From the NCBI GenBank assembly GCA_023393045.1, contig JAEWMV010000186.1, forward strand, positions 1 to 8,770: a stretch of DNA of 8,770 nt. The letters run 5' to 3'. Origin of the DNA: Bacillota bacterium. GTDB taxonomy: Bacteria > Bacillota > Clostridia > Christensenellales > CAG-138. The position numbers and the translations under genes were made by a program. Below, piece by piece: positions 1 to 5,949 of this stretch; the stretch's first letter is position 1, and the number at the start of each line of letters is the position of its first letter. Below the pieces are notes generated by a model. That model was given only the letters and a program-made list of their open reading frames with translations, was not told the DNA's origin and did not search any database.

Positions 1-527
1 AAGCGCGCGCTTTTGTTCAATCGTGCCTGATCCGAAAGATAGGCCAGTACCTTTTCGCGCGTGGTGCGCTTGGAGGTGAACTCCAGCCTTTGGGTGAGGT
101 TGATGTTTTTGACGGCCAGTATGCCGATGAGGTTTTGGATGAGCTTTGCGTGGAACGCGCACGCCTCGCGGCAGGGGGTGGCGAGCCTGCGGCAGTCGAT
201 AAATAAAATGGCGCTTTTTTCGCTTGCAAGCGCGCTCACCGGTACGGACTGTGTCATGGCGCAAGCAAAGGATTCTCCAAACACCTCGCCGGGTTCCACA
301 TTCGCAAAAATGCTCCTGTTGCCGTAATAATCCTCCTGATAAATCTGCACGCCGCCCGAGAGCACCACGCCCAGGCTCGTGAGCTTTTCCCCGCTGCTAA
401 AAAGAACCTGTTTCTTCTCCGCCTCGAGCCGCCTTGCGCCAAGGCAGGCGAGCACGGCGCGTATGTCGGTTTCATCCATGCCGCGAAAGAGCACAACCGA
501 TTTTAATATATTTATAAAATCATCCAT
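1..527 (-). CDS. Crp/Fnr-family transcriptional regulator (HcpR-like by context), 3' part missing
   Basis: The first 175 codons of a leftward gene are visible, and the frame stays open to the window edge. The start at 527 (MDDFINIL) follows an AAAGGAG ribosome binding site at good spacing. The protein has a Crp-type N-terminal sensor domain at about residues 5-115, with a GEVFGESFACA-like phosphate-binding-cassette turn near residues 80-90. The long connecting helix follows at about 118-150. The sequence then enters the linker before the DNA-binding domain (TREKVLAYL near 156-164). The winged helix-turn-helix lies beyond the window. Cysteines occur at 28, 89, 112, 119 and 123; whether any binds a cofactor is unknown. 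The gene diverges from the Fe-S/cupin/rubredoxin/hcp operon across a 111-bp region, which is the layout expected of a local regulator of hcp. The family assignment is secure; the HcpR-like role is inferred from position. Confidence 0.88.
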   Translation of the reverse strand, partial: MDDFINILKSVVLFRGMDETDIRAVLACLGARRLEAEKKQVLFSSGEKLTSLGVVLSGGVQIYQEDYYGNRSIFANVEPGEVFGESFACAMTQSVPVSALASEKSAILFIDCRRLATPCREACAFHAKLIQNLIGILAVKNINLTQRLEFTSKRTTREKVLAYLSDQARLNKSAR

Positions 528-541
528 AAAAACTCCTTTGC

Positions 542-555
542 GTTGAAATTTCAAC
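542..555. promoter_or_regulatory. Perfect 14-bp palindrome, candidate Crp/Fnr-type operator
   Basis: GTTGAAATTTCAAC equals its own reverse complement. It lies between the divergent regulator and the hcp operon. It falls just downstream of the predicted leftward start site (about +9 to +22), where binding would block the regulator's own gene. Its centre is 41.5 bp upstream of a possible rightward start near 590, served by a TAAACT -10 at 578-583 that has no good -35. That would be a class II activator position. The half-sites (TTGA/TCAA) resemble FNR half-sites but are 2 bp closer together than in TTGAT-N4-ATCAA. Binding is inferred. Confidence 0.55.
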
Positions 556-570
556 CGACTATTTGTTTTC

Positions 571-599
571 ATCATAGTAAACTCAAAGCGTAAAGTCAA
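571..599 (-). promoter_or_regulatory. Sigma-A-type promoter of the divergent Crp/Fnr gene
   Basis: Reading leftward, the -35 is TTGACT (594-599), then 17 bp, then the -10 TATGAT (571-576). The expected start is near 564, giving a leader of about 37 nt that contains the 14-bp palindrome and the ribosome binding site. The promoter overlaps any rightward hcp-operon promoter in the same interval. Confidence 0.7.
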
Positions 600-638
600 G
601 CGCAATGCGATGACGCAAAAACGGAAGGGAGATTGACC

Positions 639-1343
639 ATGCTTAGGAAAATCATTGAAATAGACGAAGAAAAATGCACCGGCTGCGGCCTTTGCGCCGA
701 AGCCTGCCACGAGGGGGCCATCGTGATGGAAAACGGCAAGGCGAAGCTTGCGCGCGAGGATTATTGCGATGGGCTGGGCGACTGCCTGCCTGCCTGCCCC
801 ACGGGCGCGATCAGCTTCACAACGCGCGAGGCGCCCGCCTACGACGAGGCGGCCGTGAAGAAAAGCAAGGAGAAAAAGCAGAGCGCGCCGCTGCCCTGCG
901 GCTGCCCGGGCACGCATTCCCACGCGATAAAGCGGCAGGAAGTGCGAGAGGACGCCGCTTTCTATGAAATTGACACGCCCAGCCGCCTCATGCAGTGGCC
1001 CGTGCAAATCAAGCTCGTACCCGTCAACGCGCCCTACTTCGACGGGGCAAACCTGCTCGTCGCGGCGGACTGCACGGCGTATGCGCGCGGCGACTTCCAC
1101 GAGAAATTCATGAAGAACAAGGTGACGCTCATCGGCTGCCCCAAGCTGGACGAGGGGGATTACGCGGAAAAGCTCGCCGCCATCATCGCCACCAACGACA
1201 TCAAGAGCGTGAGTGTCGTGCGCATGGAAGTGCCCTGCTGCGGCGGCATCGAGAACGCCGTGAAGCGCGCGCTGCAGCAAAGCGGCAAGTTCATACCGTG
1301 GCAGGTGGTGACCATAGGGACGGACGGGAAAATATTGGATTGA
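639..1343 (+). CDS. Ferredoxin-like Fe-S protein, first gene of the hcp operon
   Basis: A 234-residue protein. ATG 639 is preferred over an in-frame TTG at 633 because GGAAGGGAG (623-631) ends 7 nt before it. The N-terminal 60 residues form a two-cluster ferredoxin fold. The first motif is complete (C13, C16, C19, C23). The second reads C43-x5-C49-x3-C53-P, with Leu46 where the second cysteine of a standard motif would lie. A lysine-rich linker (74-80) leads to a C-terminal half with C87 and C89 (CGCPG), C145, C167 and a C200-C201-G-G motif, so further metal or thiol chemistry is possible. I do not recognise a named function for the C-terminal half. Placement directly upstream of cupin, rubredoxin and hcp with 16-26 nt gaps suggests an electron carrier or assembly partner for Hcp; that is inference. 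Confidence 0.9.
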   Translation: MLRKIIEIDEEKCTGCGLCAEACHEGAIVMENGKAKLAREDYCDGLGDCLPACPTGAISFTTREAPAYDEAAVKKSKEKKQSAPLPCGCPGTHSHAIKRQEVREDAAFYEIDTPSRLMQWPVQIKLVPVNAPYFDGANLLVAADCTAYARGDFHEKFMKNKVTLIGCPKLDEGDYAEKLAAIIATNDIKSVSVVRMEVPCCGGIENAVKRALQQSGKFIPWQVVTIGTDGKILD

Positions 1344-1359
1344 CAGGAGGGCGCAAGCA

Positions 1360-1674
1360 ATGGTAGAAAATGTGTACAGACTCGCGCAAACCGAGGAAAA
1401 GACGATTGAAAGAGTCCTCCTCGACGAACACATCCACTATCTCCACATGGTGCTGGGACGGGGCGACAGCCTGCCCATACATAACACGAACGCCAACCTG
1501 TATATGACCGTGCTGCGGGGAAGACTATCCATTGCCCTGAACGGACAGGACGCGCACGAATATGAGGCGGGCACGCTCGTCACTTTCCCGCTCGGAACGA
1601 GGATGGATGTGCGCAATCCCGGTGAGGAAACGCTGGAATTGGTCGTCGTCAAGGCGCCCGCTCCCAAGGTTTGA
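1360..1674 (+). CDS. Small single-domain cupin with degenerate metal site
   Basis: A 104-residue protein that consists of one cupin barrel, preceded by AGGAGG (1345-1350) and 16 nt after the Fe-S gene stop. Cupin motif 1 can be laid out as G35-x5-H41-x-T43-x3-L47-x6-G54, and motif 2 as G71-x5-P77-x-G79-x2-M82-x3-N86. The spacing is exact for the family, but of the four usual metal ligands only His41 remains; the others are Thr43, Leu47 and Met82. It is therefore unlikely to be a standard Fe or Mn cupin dioxygenase. It might bind a small molecule or act as a partner in the operon. The fold is well supported; the function is unknown. Confidence 0.88.
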   Translation: MVENVYRLAQTEEKTIERVLLDEHIHYLHMVLGRGDSLPIHNTNANLYMTVLRGRLSIALNGQDAHEYEAGTLVTFPLGTRMDVRNPGEETLELVVVKAPAPKV

Positions 1675-1696
1675 AAATGAAAAGGAGGATTCTCTT

Positions 1697-1861
1697 ATGA
1701 AAAAGTACATCTGCACCCCCTGCGGCTACATCTACGACCCGGAGGAGGGCGACCCGGACGGCGGCATCGCGCCCGGCACGGCGTTTGAGGATTTGCCGGA
1801 GGACTGGCATTGCCCCATCTGCTTTGTGGGCAAGGACGAGTTTGAGCCCGTCGACGACTGA
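1697..1861 (+). CDS. Rubredoxin
   Basis: A 54-residue protein, the normal length for rubredoxin. Two knuckles bind the single iron: CTPCGY near residues 6-11 and CPICFVGKDEFE near residues 39-50. The conserved aromatic and acidic residues of the family (YDPEEGDPDGG, PEDWHCP) are present. An AAAGGAGG site (1681-1688) precedes the ATG, 22 nt after the cupin stop. Rubredoxins are cytoplasmic one-electron carriers that serve peroxide-, superoxide- and NO-reducing enzymes in anaerobes. Its place immediately before hcp makes Hcp, or an enzyme induced with it, a plausible electron acceptor. That pairing is inference. Confidence 0.97.
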   Translation: MKKYICTPCGYIYDPEEGDPDGGIAPGTAFEDLPEDWHCPICFVGKDEFEPVDD

Positions 1862-1887
1862 AGAAATCATAAGGAGGATATAAAAGT

Positions 1888-3516
1888 ATGGGAATGTTCT
1901 GTTTTCAGTGTCAGGAGACCGCCGGAGGGCACGGTTGCACGCTGCGCGGCGTGTGCGGCAAGAGCGAGGAGGTCGCCAAGCTGCAGGATCTTTTGATCTA
2001 CACGCTCAAGGGGATATCCGACATCGTGGTAAAAAGCGGCCTTGATGTGAAAGCGCTTGCGGAAATGAACCGCGAGGTCATCAAAAGCCTGTTCATGACC
2101 ATCACCAACGCCAACTTCGACGACGGCGCTATCGAGGCGCAGATTGAAAAAATGCTTGCCCTGCGCGACGGCCTGCGTAAAGACGCCGGCGCGGCCAAGC
2201 TGCACGACGCGGCGACTTTTACGGTTTCCGGACGCGGGGCCATGCTGGAAAAGGCCACGGGCATCGGCGTGCTTGCAACGGAAAACGAGGACGTGCGCTC
2301 CCTTCGCGAGATGATCACCTACGGCTTGAAGGGCATGGCCGCCTATGCCGAGCACGCGATGAACCTCGACCATGAGGACGATGAAATTTACGCCTTCATC
2401 TACGAGGCGCTTGCCGCCACGCTGGACAATACGAAGAGCGCGGACGACCTGGTGGCGCTCACGCTCAAGACCGGCGCGCACGGCGTGAAGGTGATGGCGC
2501 TGCTCGACGCGGCCAACACCTCCCGCTACGGCAAGCCGGAGATTACGCAGGTGGACATCGGCGTGAGGAAGAACCCCGCCATACTCATTTCCGGCCACGA
2601 CCTCAACGACCTCGAGCAGCTCCTCGAGCAGACGCAGGGCACGGGCGTGGACGTGTATACCCATAGCGAGATGCTGCCCGCGCACTATTACCCCGCGTTT
2701 AAGAAATATGAAAACTTCGCGGGCAACTACGGCAACGCATGGCATAAGCAGCTCACGGAGTTTGAAACCTTCCACGGGCCCATCCTCTTCACCACCAACT
2801 GCATCGTGCCGCCCAGGAGCGAGGAGGTGCGCCGCCGCATCTTCACCACGGGCGCGGCCGGTTTCCCCGGCTGCCCCCACATCGAGGCGGACGCGGAGGG
2901 CAAAAAGGATTTTTCCGCGCTCGTCGCACTCGCAAAGACCTTACCCGCGCCCGAAGAGATTGAAACGGGCACAATTGTGGGCGGCTTTGCGCACGATCAG
3001 GTGCTGGCGCTCGCCGACAAGGTGGTCGCAGCCGTAAAGTCCGGCGCGATAAAGAAATTTTTTGTCATGGCGGGCTGCGACGGCAGGATGAAGTCCCGCG
3101 AATACTATACCGCGTTTGCCAAGGCGCTGCCCGAGGACACGGTGATACTCACCGCGGGCTGCGCGAAATACCGCTACAACAAGCTGGGCCTCGGCGACAT
3201 CGGCGGCATCCCGCGCGTGCTCGACGCGGGGCAGTGCAACGATTCCTATTCGCTCGCGCTCATCGCCTTGGCGCTTAAGGACGCTTTCGGCCTTGATGAC
3301 GTCAACAAGCTGCCCATCGCCTTCAATATCGCCTGGTACGAGCAGAAGGCCGTCATCGTGCTCCTGGCGCTCCTCTCTCTGGGCGTGAAGAACATCCACC
3401 TGGGGCCGACGCTGCCGGGCTTCCTCTCTCCCAACGTCGCCAAGGTGCTGGTTGAAAAATTCGGCATCGCGGGCATCGGCACGGTGGAGGACGACATCGC
3501 CCTGTTCATGAACTGA
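1888..3516 (+). CDS. hcp: Hybrid cluster protein (class I), hydroxylamine reductase / NO-detoxification enzyme
   Basis: A 542-residue protein, the usual length for the class I proteins of anaerobes. AAGGAGG (1871-1877) sets the start. The N-terminal cysteines C5, C8, C17 and C23 (C-x2-C-x8-C-x5-C) bind a [4Fe-4S] cluster, unlike the wider-spaced [2Fe-2S] type of enterobacteria. The hybrid Fe-S-O cluster ligands known from the Desulfovibrio enzyme are all found: His237, Glu261, Cys305, Cys397 (in GCDGR; the persulfide position), Cys425, Cys450, Glu485 and Lys487. Hcp reduces hydroxylamine in vitro and has been linked to NO reduction and protein S-nitrosylation; the physiological reaction is still debated. 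No hcr-type NADH reductase gene is adjacent, so electrons may come from the ferredoxin-like protein or rubredoxin of the same operon. It is the last gene, followed by a hairpin at 3555-3603. Confidence 0.97.
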   Translation: MGMFCFQCQETAGGHGCTLRGVCGKSEEVAKLQDLLIYTLKGISDIVVKSGLDVKALAEMNREVIKSLFMTITNANFDDGAIEAQIEKMLALRDGLRKDAGAAKLHDAATFTVSGRGAMLEKATGIGVLATENEDVRSLREMITYGLKGMAAYAEHAMNLDHEDDEIYAFIYEALAATLDNTKSADDLVALTLKTGAHGVKVMALLDAANTSRYGKPEITQVDIGVRKNPAILISGHDLNDLEQLLEQTQGTGVDVYTHSEMLPAHYYPAFKKYENFAGNYGNAWHKQLTEFETFHGPILFTTNCIVPPRSEEVRRRIFTTGAAGFPGCPHIEADAEGKKDFSALVALAKTLPAPEEIETGTIVGGFAHDQVLALADKVVAAVKSGAIKKFFVMAGCDGRMKSREYYTAFAKALPEDTVILTAGCAKYRYNKLGLGDIGGIPRVLDAGQCNDSYSLALIALALKDAFGLDDVNKLPIAFNIAWYEQKAVIVLLALLSLGVKNIHLGPTLPGFLSPNVAKVLVEKFGIAGIGTVEDDIALFMN

Positions 3517-3554
3517 CCTAAAAACCCCGCCGAACTTAACGGCAGTGAGATAAG

Positions 3555-3603
3555 ATAACAAGCACGGATACGGCTATTTGCATGCTGTATCCGTGTTTGT
3601 TAT
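3555..3603 (+). terminator. Long hairpin after hcp, probable terminator
   Basis: Arms 3555-3571 and 3587-3603 pair over 17 bp with one G-U, and the stem can extend inward by three pairs. The core pairs CACGGATAC with GTATCCGTG and is followed by the T-rich TTTGTT within the 3' arm. There is no long clean T run, so terminator strength is uncertain. The 3' arm also overlaps a promoter-like sequence. Confidence 0.55.
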
Positions 3604-3606
3604 AAT
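3578..3606 (+). promoter_or_regulatory. Possible promoter for the methyltransferase, inside the hairpin
   Basis: TTGCAT (3578-3583), 17 bp and a perfect TATAAT (3601-3606) would start transcription near 3613, about 164 nt before the methyltransferase. The -35 is weak and lies in the hairpin loop. A second GATAAT near 3769-3774 is too close to the 3777 start to serve it unless translation begins further in. Confidence 0.4.
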
Positions 3607-3612
3607 AGAAAA

Positions 3613-3776
3613 TAGAAGAACAAGCATAGGAAGTGCGGCTGCATGTCCCCAGCGCTTCTTGTTGGGATTTTCCCAAATCCTGCTTCGCTTTCTCAATTAA
3701 TGTCGGCACATAAAACTCGTTACGATAGTGCATTATTTGATGTACTTTCGGAATAGTAGGTGAGCGCAGATAATTT
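3613..3776 (+). other. AT-rich leader/intergenic stretch with two small hairpins
   Basis: There is no supported gene here. AACAAG (3619-3624) plus AAGTGC (3631-3636) can pair with GCGCTTCTTGTT (3652-3663). Next to it, TTGGGA-TTT-TCCCAA (3662-3676) is a perfect 6-bp stem that competes for two bases. No T-box or known riboswitch motif was recognised. The leader role depends on the promoter at 3578-3606. Confidence 0.3.
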
Positions 3777-4619
3777 ATGTCAATGGAGGTACAAGTGGAG
3801 GGCATAAAAACAGGATGGGAACGTGAGAGAAGAACACACTTTGATGAAATTACTGCCAATTACGATAAAGTAAGATGGGAATATCCTCTCGAATTATATA
3901 CCGATATATTCGCTTATCAGCAGACAGGCCGCGGAGAAGCCGCCCTTGAAATCGGCGCAGGTACGGGTAAGGCGACGACTCCTTTCCTTATGGCGGGATA
4001 TTCCGTAACCGCTGTAGAGCTTGGCACGAACATGGCGGAATTTTTGCTGAATAAGTTTAAAGATTATAGTGGATTTAATGTTATAACCTCCGCTTTTGAG
4101 GAAGCTGAATTAACCGATGGCAGTTACGGTTTGATATACGCTGCTTCTGCGTTCCATTGGGTAGACGCAGAAATTGGATGCCCAAAGGTTTTGCGGCTTT
4201 TAAAAAGCGGCGGCGTATTTGCCTTGTTTCGTAATAATCCGGTCGACGGCTACGGATTTAATGAAGATATTCAGGAGTTATATAGAAAATATTATCTCAG
4301 CATTTATCCAACAAATACAATGCCTGCGAAGAAAACCCGCTTGGAATTATCTCAGCCTTCCGGAATCAATCGAGGTTACGGGTTTTATGACATGGAGCAC
4401 TACGGGTTTACCGAGATCACAATGAAATTTTATGAGGTTACACACACTTACAACGCGGACGATTATGTTGCCCTGCTTGAAACATATGCCGATCATAGGA
4501 GCTTGCCTGAAAGCAATAAAGCTGCGTTGTATGCGGGGATAAAAGAATCCATAATAGGGAATGGCGGTTACTGTAAGCAAGATTATTTGTTTCAATTATA
4601 TATGGGAAGGAAGCCGTAG
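3777..4619 (+). CDS. Class I SAM-dependent methyltransferase
   Basis: A 280-residue protein with the Rossmann-type methyltransferase fold. Motif I is LEIGAGTGK (about 57-65), which binds SAM. An acidic residue follows the second strand (VTAVELG, Glu81) for the ribose hydroxyls. A post-II AFEEAEL segment and the AFHWVD motif follow near strand 4. The C-terminal half, ending FQLYMGRKP, is typical of small-molecule methyltransferases; the substrate cannot be told. The start is uncertain: ATG 3777 has only a weak AGGTGAG 12 nt upstream, ATG 3783 is in frame, and a GGAGGT at 3785-3790 precedes an in-frame GTG at 3795. GC content is clearly lower (about 42-50% in sampled lines, against 60-70% in hcp), and codons favour A/T at third positions, suggesting horizontal acquisition. 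It is transcribed alone and ends in a strong terminator. Confidence 0.88.
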   Translation: MSMEVQVEGIKTGWERERRTHFDEITANYDKVRWEYPLELYTDIFAYQQTGRGEAALEIGAGTGKATTPFLMAGYSVTAVELGTNMAEFLLNKFKDYSGFNVITSAFEEAELTDGSYGLIYAASAFHWVDAEIGCPKVLRLLKSGGVFALFRNNPVDGYGFNEDIQELYRKYYLSIYPTNTMPAKKTRLELSQPSGINRGYGFYDMEHYGFTEITMKFYEVTHTYNADDYVALLETYADHRSLPESNKAALYAGIKESIIGNGGYCKQDYLFQLYMGRKP

Positions 4620-4685
4620 GGTATAAGCATTTTATACGGTTGCTTTCTCGCCAGCAGCCGAATTATCCGTTTTACACCGCAATAC

Positions 4686-4724
4686 AAAACCGGTGAGGTT
4701 TTTCCCCTCACCGGTTTTTGTTTT
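4686..4724 (+). terminator. Strong intrinsic terminator after the methyltransferase
   Basis: A perfect 13-bp stem (4686-4698 with 4706-4718) has a 7-nt loop and a TTTTTGTTTT tail. The A-rich 5' side means it could also act leftward. Confidence 0.9.
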
Positions 4725-4733
4725 CCTACGTCA

Positions 4734-4761
4734 CCGCCCCTTTTCCGGCGGGGTTTATTTT
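4734..4761 (+). terminator. Possible second, weaker terminator
   Basis: CCGCC (4734-4738) pairs with GGCGG (4747-4751), followed by GGTTTATTTT. The stem is only 5 bp. It might back up the stronger hairpin just upstream. Confidence 0.3.
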
Positions 4762-4780
4762 GCAATAACGGCGCGTGAAT

Positions 4781-4808
4781 TTGACTTACGCCCCGGAATA
4801 TTTATAAT
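4781..4808 (+). promoter_or_regulatory. Sigma-A-type promoter of the second Crp/Fnr gene
   Basis: TTGACT (4781-4786), 16 bp and a perfect TATAAT (4803-4808). The expected start near 4815 leaves a leader of only about 16 nt that holds the GGGGGA ribosome binding site. Because an in-frame ATG at 4807 lies within the -10, the promoter rules out the longer reading of the gene. Confidence 0.8.
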
Positions 4809-4830
4809 GAGAGTAGGGGGAGATGGAATT

Positions 4831-5487
4831 ATGCAGCTTGCCGACTATTTTCCCATTTGGGATAAGCTGAGTGAGGACGACAGGCAAACGCTTGCCGCCG
4901 CCGCGCAGAGGCGAAGCGCGCCCAAGGGCACGCCGCTGCACAGCGGTTCGGCGGATTGCATCGGCCTGTTTTTGGTGGAGTCCGGGCAGCTTCGCGCGTA
5001 CATACTCTCCGAAGAGGGGCGCGAGGTGACGCTCTACCGCCTGTTCGAGCGGGACGTATGCCTGTTTTCCGCCTCGTGCATGCTCGCAAGCATCCAGTTT
5101 GAGATCATGATAGAGGCCGAAAAGGATACAACGCTTTGGGTCATCCCCCCGGAAACATACAGGCGCGTGATGGAGCGTTCCGCCGCGCTCGCCAATTACA
5201 CCAACGAGATCATGGCCACCCGCTTTTCTGAGGTAATGTGGCTCATCGAGCAGATCATGTGGAAGAGCATGGATAAGAGGCTTGCCCAATTCCTCCTTTC
5301 GGAAAGCGCGCTCGAGGAGGAGGATAAGCTCGCCCTCACGCACGAGCGCATCGCCAACCACATGGGCACGGCGCGCGAGGTGGTGACGAGGATGCTGCGC
5401 TATTTTCAATCCGAGGGCATGGTGGAATTGACGCGCGGGGGTATACGGCTGAGCGACCGCAAAAAGCTCGCGCGCATCGCGGGATGA
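4831..5487 (+). CDS. Crp/Fnr-family transcriptional regulator
   Basis: A 218-residue protein, full length for the family. ATG 4831 is chosen because of GGGGGA at 4816-4821 and the promoter just upstream; the in-frame extension back to 4693 would run through the terminator and promoter. A Crp-like sensor barrel spans about residues 15-115, with IGLFLVESGQLRAYI near 44-58. The central helix follows, then a winged helix-turn-helix at about 169-210 (LTHERIANHMGTAREVVTRM, recognition helix about 180-192). This HTH is close to those of Crp/Fnr activators. Cys43, Cys77 and Cys83 lie in the sensor domain; an FNR-type N-terminal cysteine cluster is absent. The gene stands alone between terminators and is convergent with thioredoxin. 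The ligand and targets are unknown. Being the second Crp/Fnr gene near hcp and trxA, a role in redox or nitrosative stress is plausible. Confidence 0.93.
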   Translation: MQLADYFPIWDKLSEDDRQTLAAAAQRRSAPKGTPLHSGSADCIGLFLVESGQLRAYILSEEGREVTLYRLFERDVCLFSASCMLASIQFEIMIEAEKDTTLWVIPPETYRRVMERSAALANYTNEIMATRFSEVMWLIEQIMWKSMDKRLAQFLLSESALEEEDKLALTHERIANHMGTAREVVTRMLRYFQSEGMVELTRGGIRLSDRKKLARIAG

Positions 5488-5517
5488 GAAATAATTGACG
5501 ATCCCTCAAAACGAGTT

Positions 5518-5546
5518 AAGGCTTCCGTTCTCAACACGGAAGCCTT
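5518..5546. terminator. Hairpin between convergent regulator and thioredoxin genes
   Basis: A perfect 11-bp stem (5518-5528 with 5536-5546) and a 7-nt loop lie 30 nt after the regulator and 38 nt after trxA. Neither side has an immediate T run; rightward, GCGC-GTT-GCGC and TTTATTT follow, and leftward CGTTTTG follows. It is probably a shared, bidirectional terminator of modest strength. Confidence 0.6.
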
Positions 5547-5584
5547 GCGCGTTGCGCTTTATTTAGGACGATATCAAGCTGTTT

Positions 5585-5893
5585 TCAGGCTAGCATGGAG
5601 AGAATCTGATTCTTCGCCCGCGCGCCGATTGCCTTGTTGACGACCCTGCCGTCCTTGATGACAAGGAGGGTGGGGATGCTCATTACGTTAAAGGTGGCGG
5701 CAAGCTCGTTCTGCTCGTCGACGTTGACCTTGCCCACCTTGATATCCGGCATCTCCTCGGCGATTTCGTCTATGACCGGGGAGACCATGCGGCACGGGCC
5801 GCACCAAGTCGCCCAAAAATCGAGGAGCACGGGTTTTTTGCTTTCGAGCACTTCCTTGTTGAAGTTTTCCTTTGTTATCTTCATGACTGACAT
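5585..5893 (-). CDS. trxA: Thioredoxin
   Basis: A 102-residue thioredoxin of normal size. The redox-active motif is WCGPC (Cys31, Cys34) and the cis-proline is Pro74 in the SIPT turn. Asp25 is the usual buried acid in the DFWATWC strand. The protein reduces disulfides in the cytoplasm and is normally recycled by thioredoxin reductase, whose gene is not in this window. The start at 5893 follows AAGGAGG with 8 nt spacing; the frame continues upstream for 38 more codons, but those lie over the promoter and the preceding terminator. It is a single-gene unit, separated from the upstream lipoprotein gene by a strong terminator and convergent with the Crp/Fnr gene. Confidence 0.97.
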   Translation of the reverse strand: MSVMKITKENFNKEVLESKKPVLLDFWATWCGPCRMVSPVIDEIAEEMPDIKVGKVNVDEQNELAATFNVMSIPTLLVIKDGRVVNKAIGARAKNQILSMLA

Positions 5894-5932
5894 TTTATCT
5901 TCCTCCTTGAATAATTCATTCCTGTTTTCGAT

Positions 5933-5946
5933 TTGATTATAATCCA
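5933..5946. promoter_or_regulatory. trxA -10 element overlapped by an FNR-like palindrome
   Basis: On the leftward strand TATAAT (5936-5941) is a perfect -10 about 43 nt before the trxA start. No good -35 is found at 16-18 bp. The same bases read TTGAT-TATA-ATCCA rightward, 9 of 10 matches to the FNR consensus TTGAT-N4-ATCAA, with a perfect 10-bp core GATTATAATC. A Crp/Fnr protein bound here would be expected to repress. An AT-rich -10 can look palindromic by chance, so this is tentative. Confidence 0.45.
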
Positions 5947-5949
5947 AAC

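Noticed and set aside
606..617. TGCG-ATGA-CGCA short inverted repeat before the Fe-S gene
   Set aside because: The arms are only 4 bp in GC-rich DNA, so chance is the simplest explanation.
1867..2880. Long leftward open frame (337 codons) opposite hcp
   Set aside because: It lies wholly antisense to a fully conserved Hcp, is rich in His, Val and Arg as expected of a shadow frame in GC-rich DNA, and has no recognisable family.
3536..3859. Leftward open frame (107 codons) across the hcp-methyltransferase gap
   Set aside because: It overlaps the hairpin and the start of the methyltransferase, has no convincing ribosome site, and matches no family I know. A degraded gene remnant cannot be excluded.
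4693..4830. In-frame extension of the second Crp/Fnr gene back to 4693
   Set aside because: It would begin inside a strong terminator and run through a TTGACT-16-TATAAT promoter; start 4831 has its own ribosome site and gives a normal family length.
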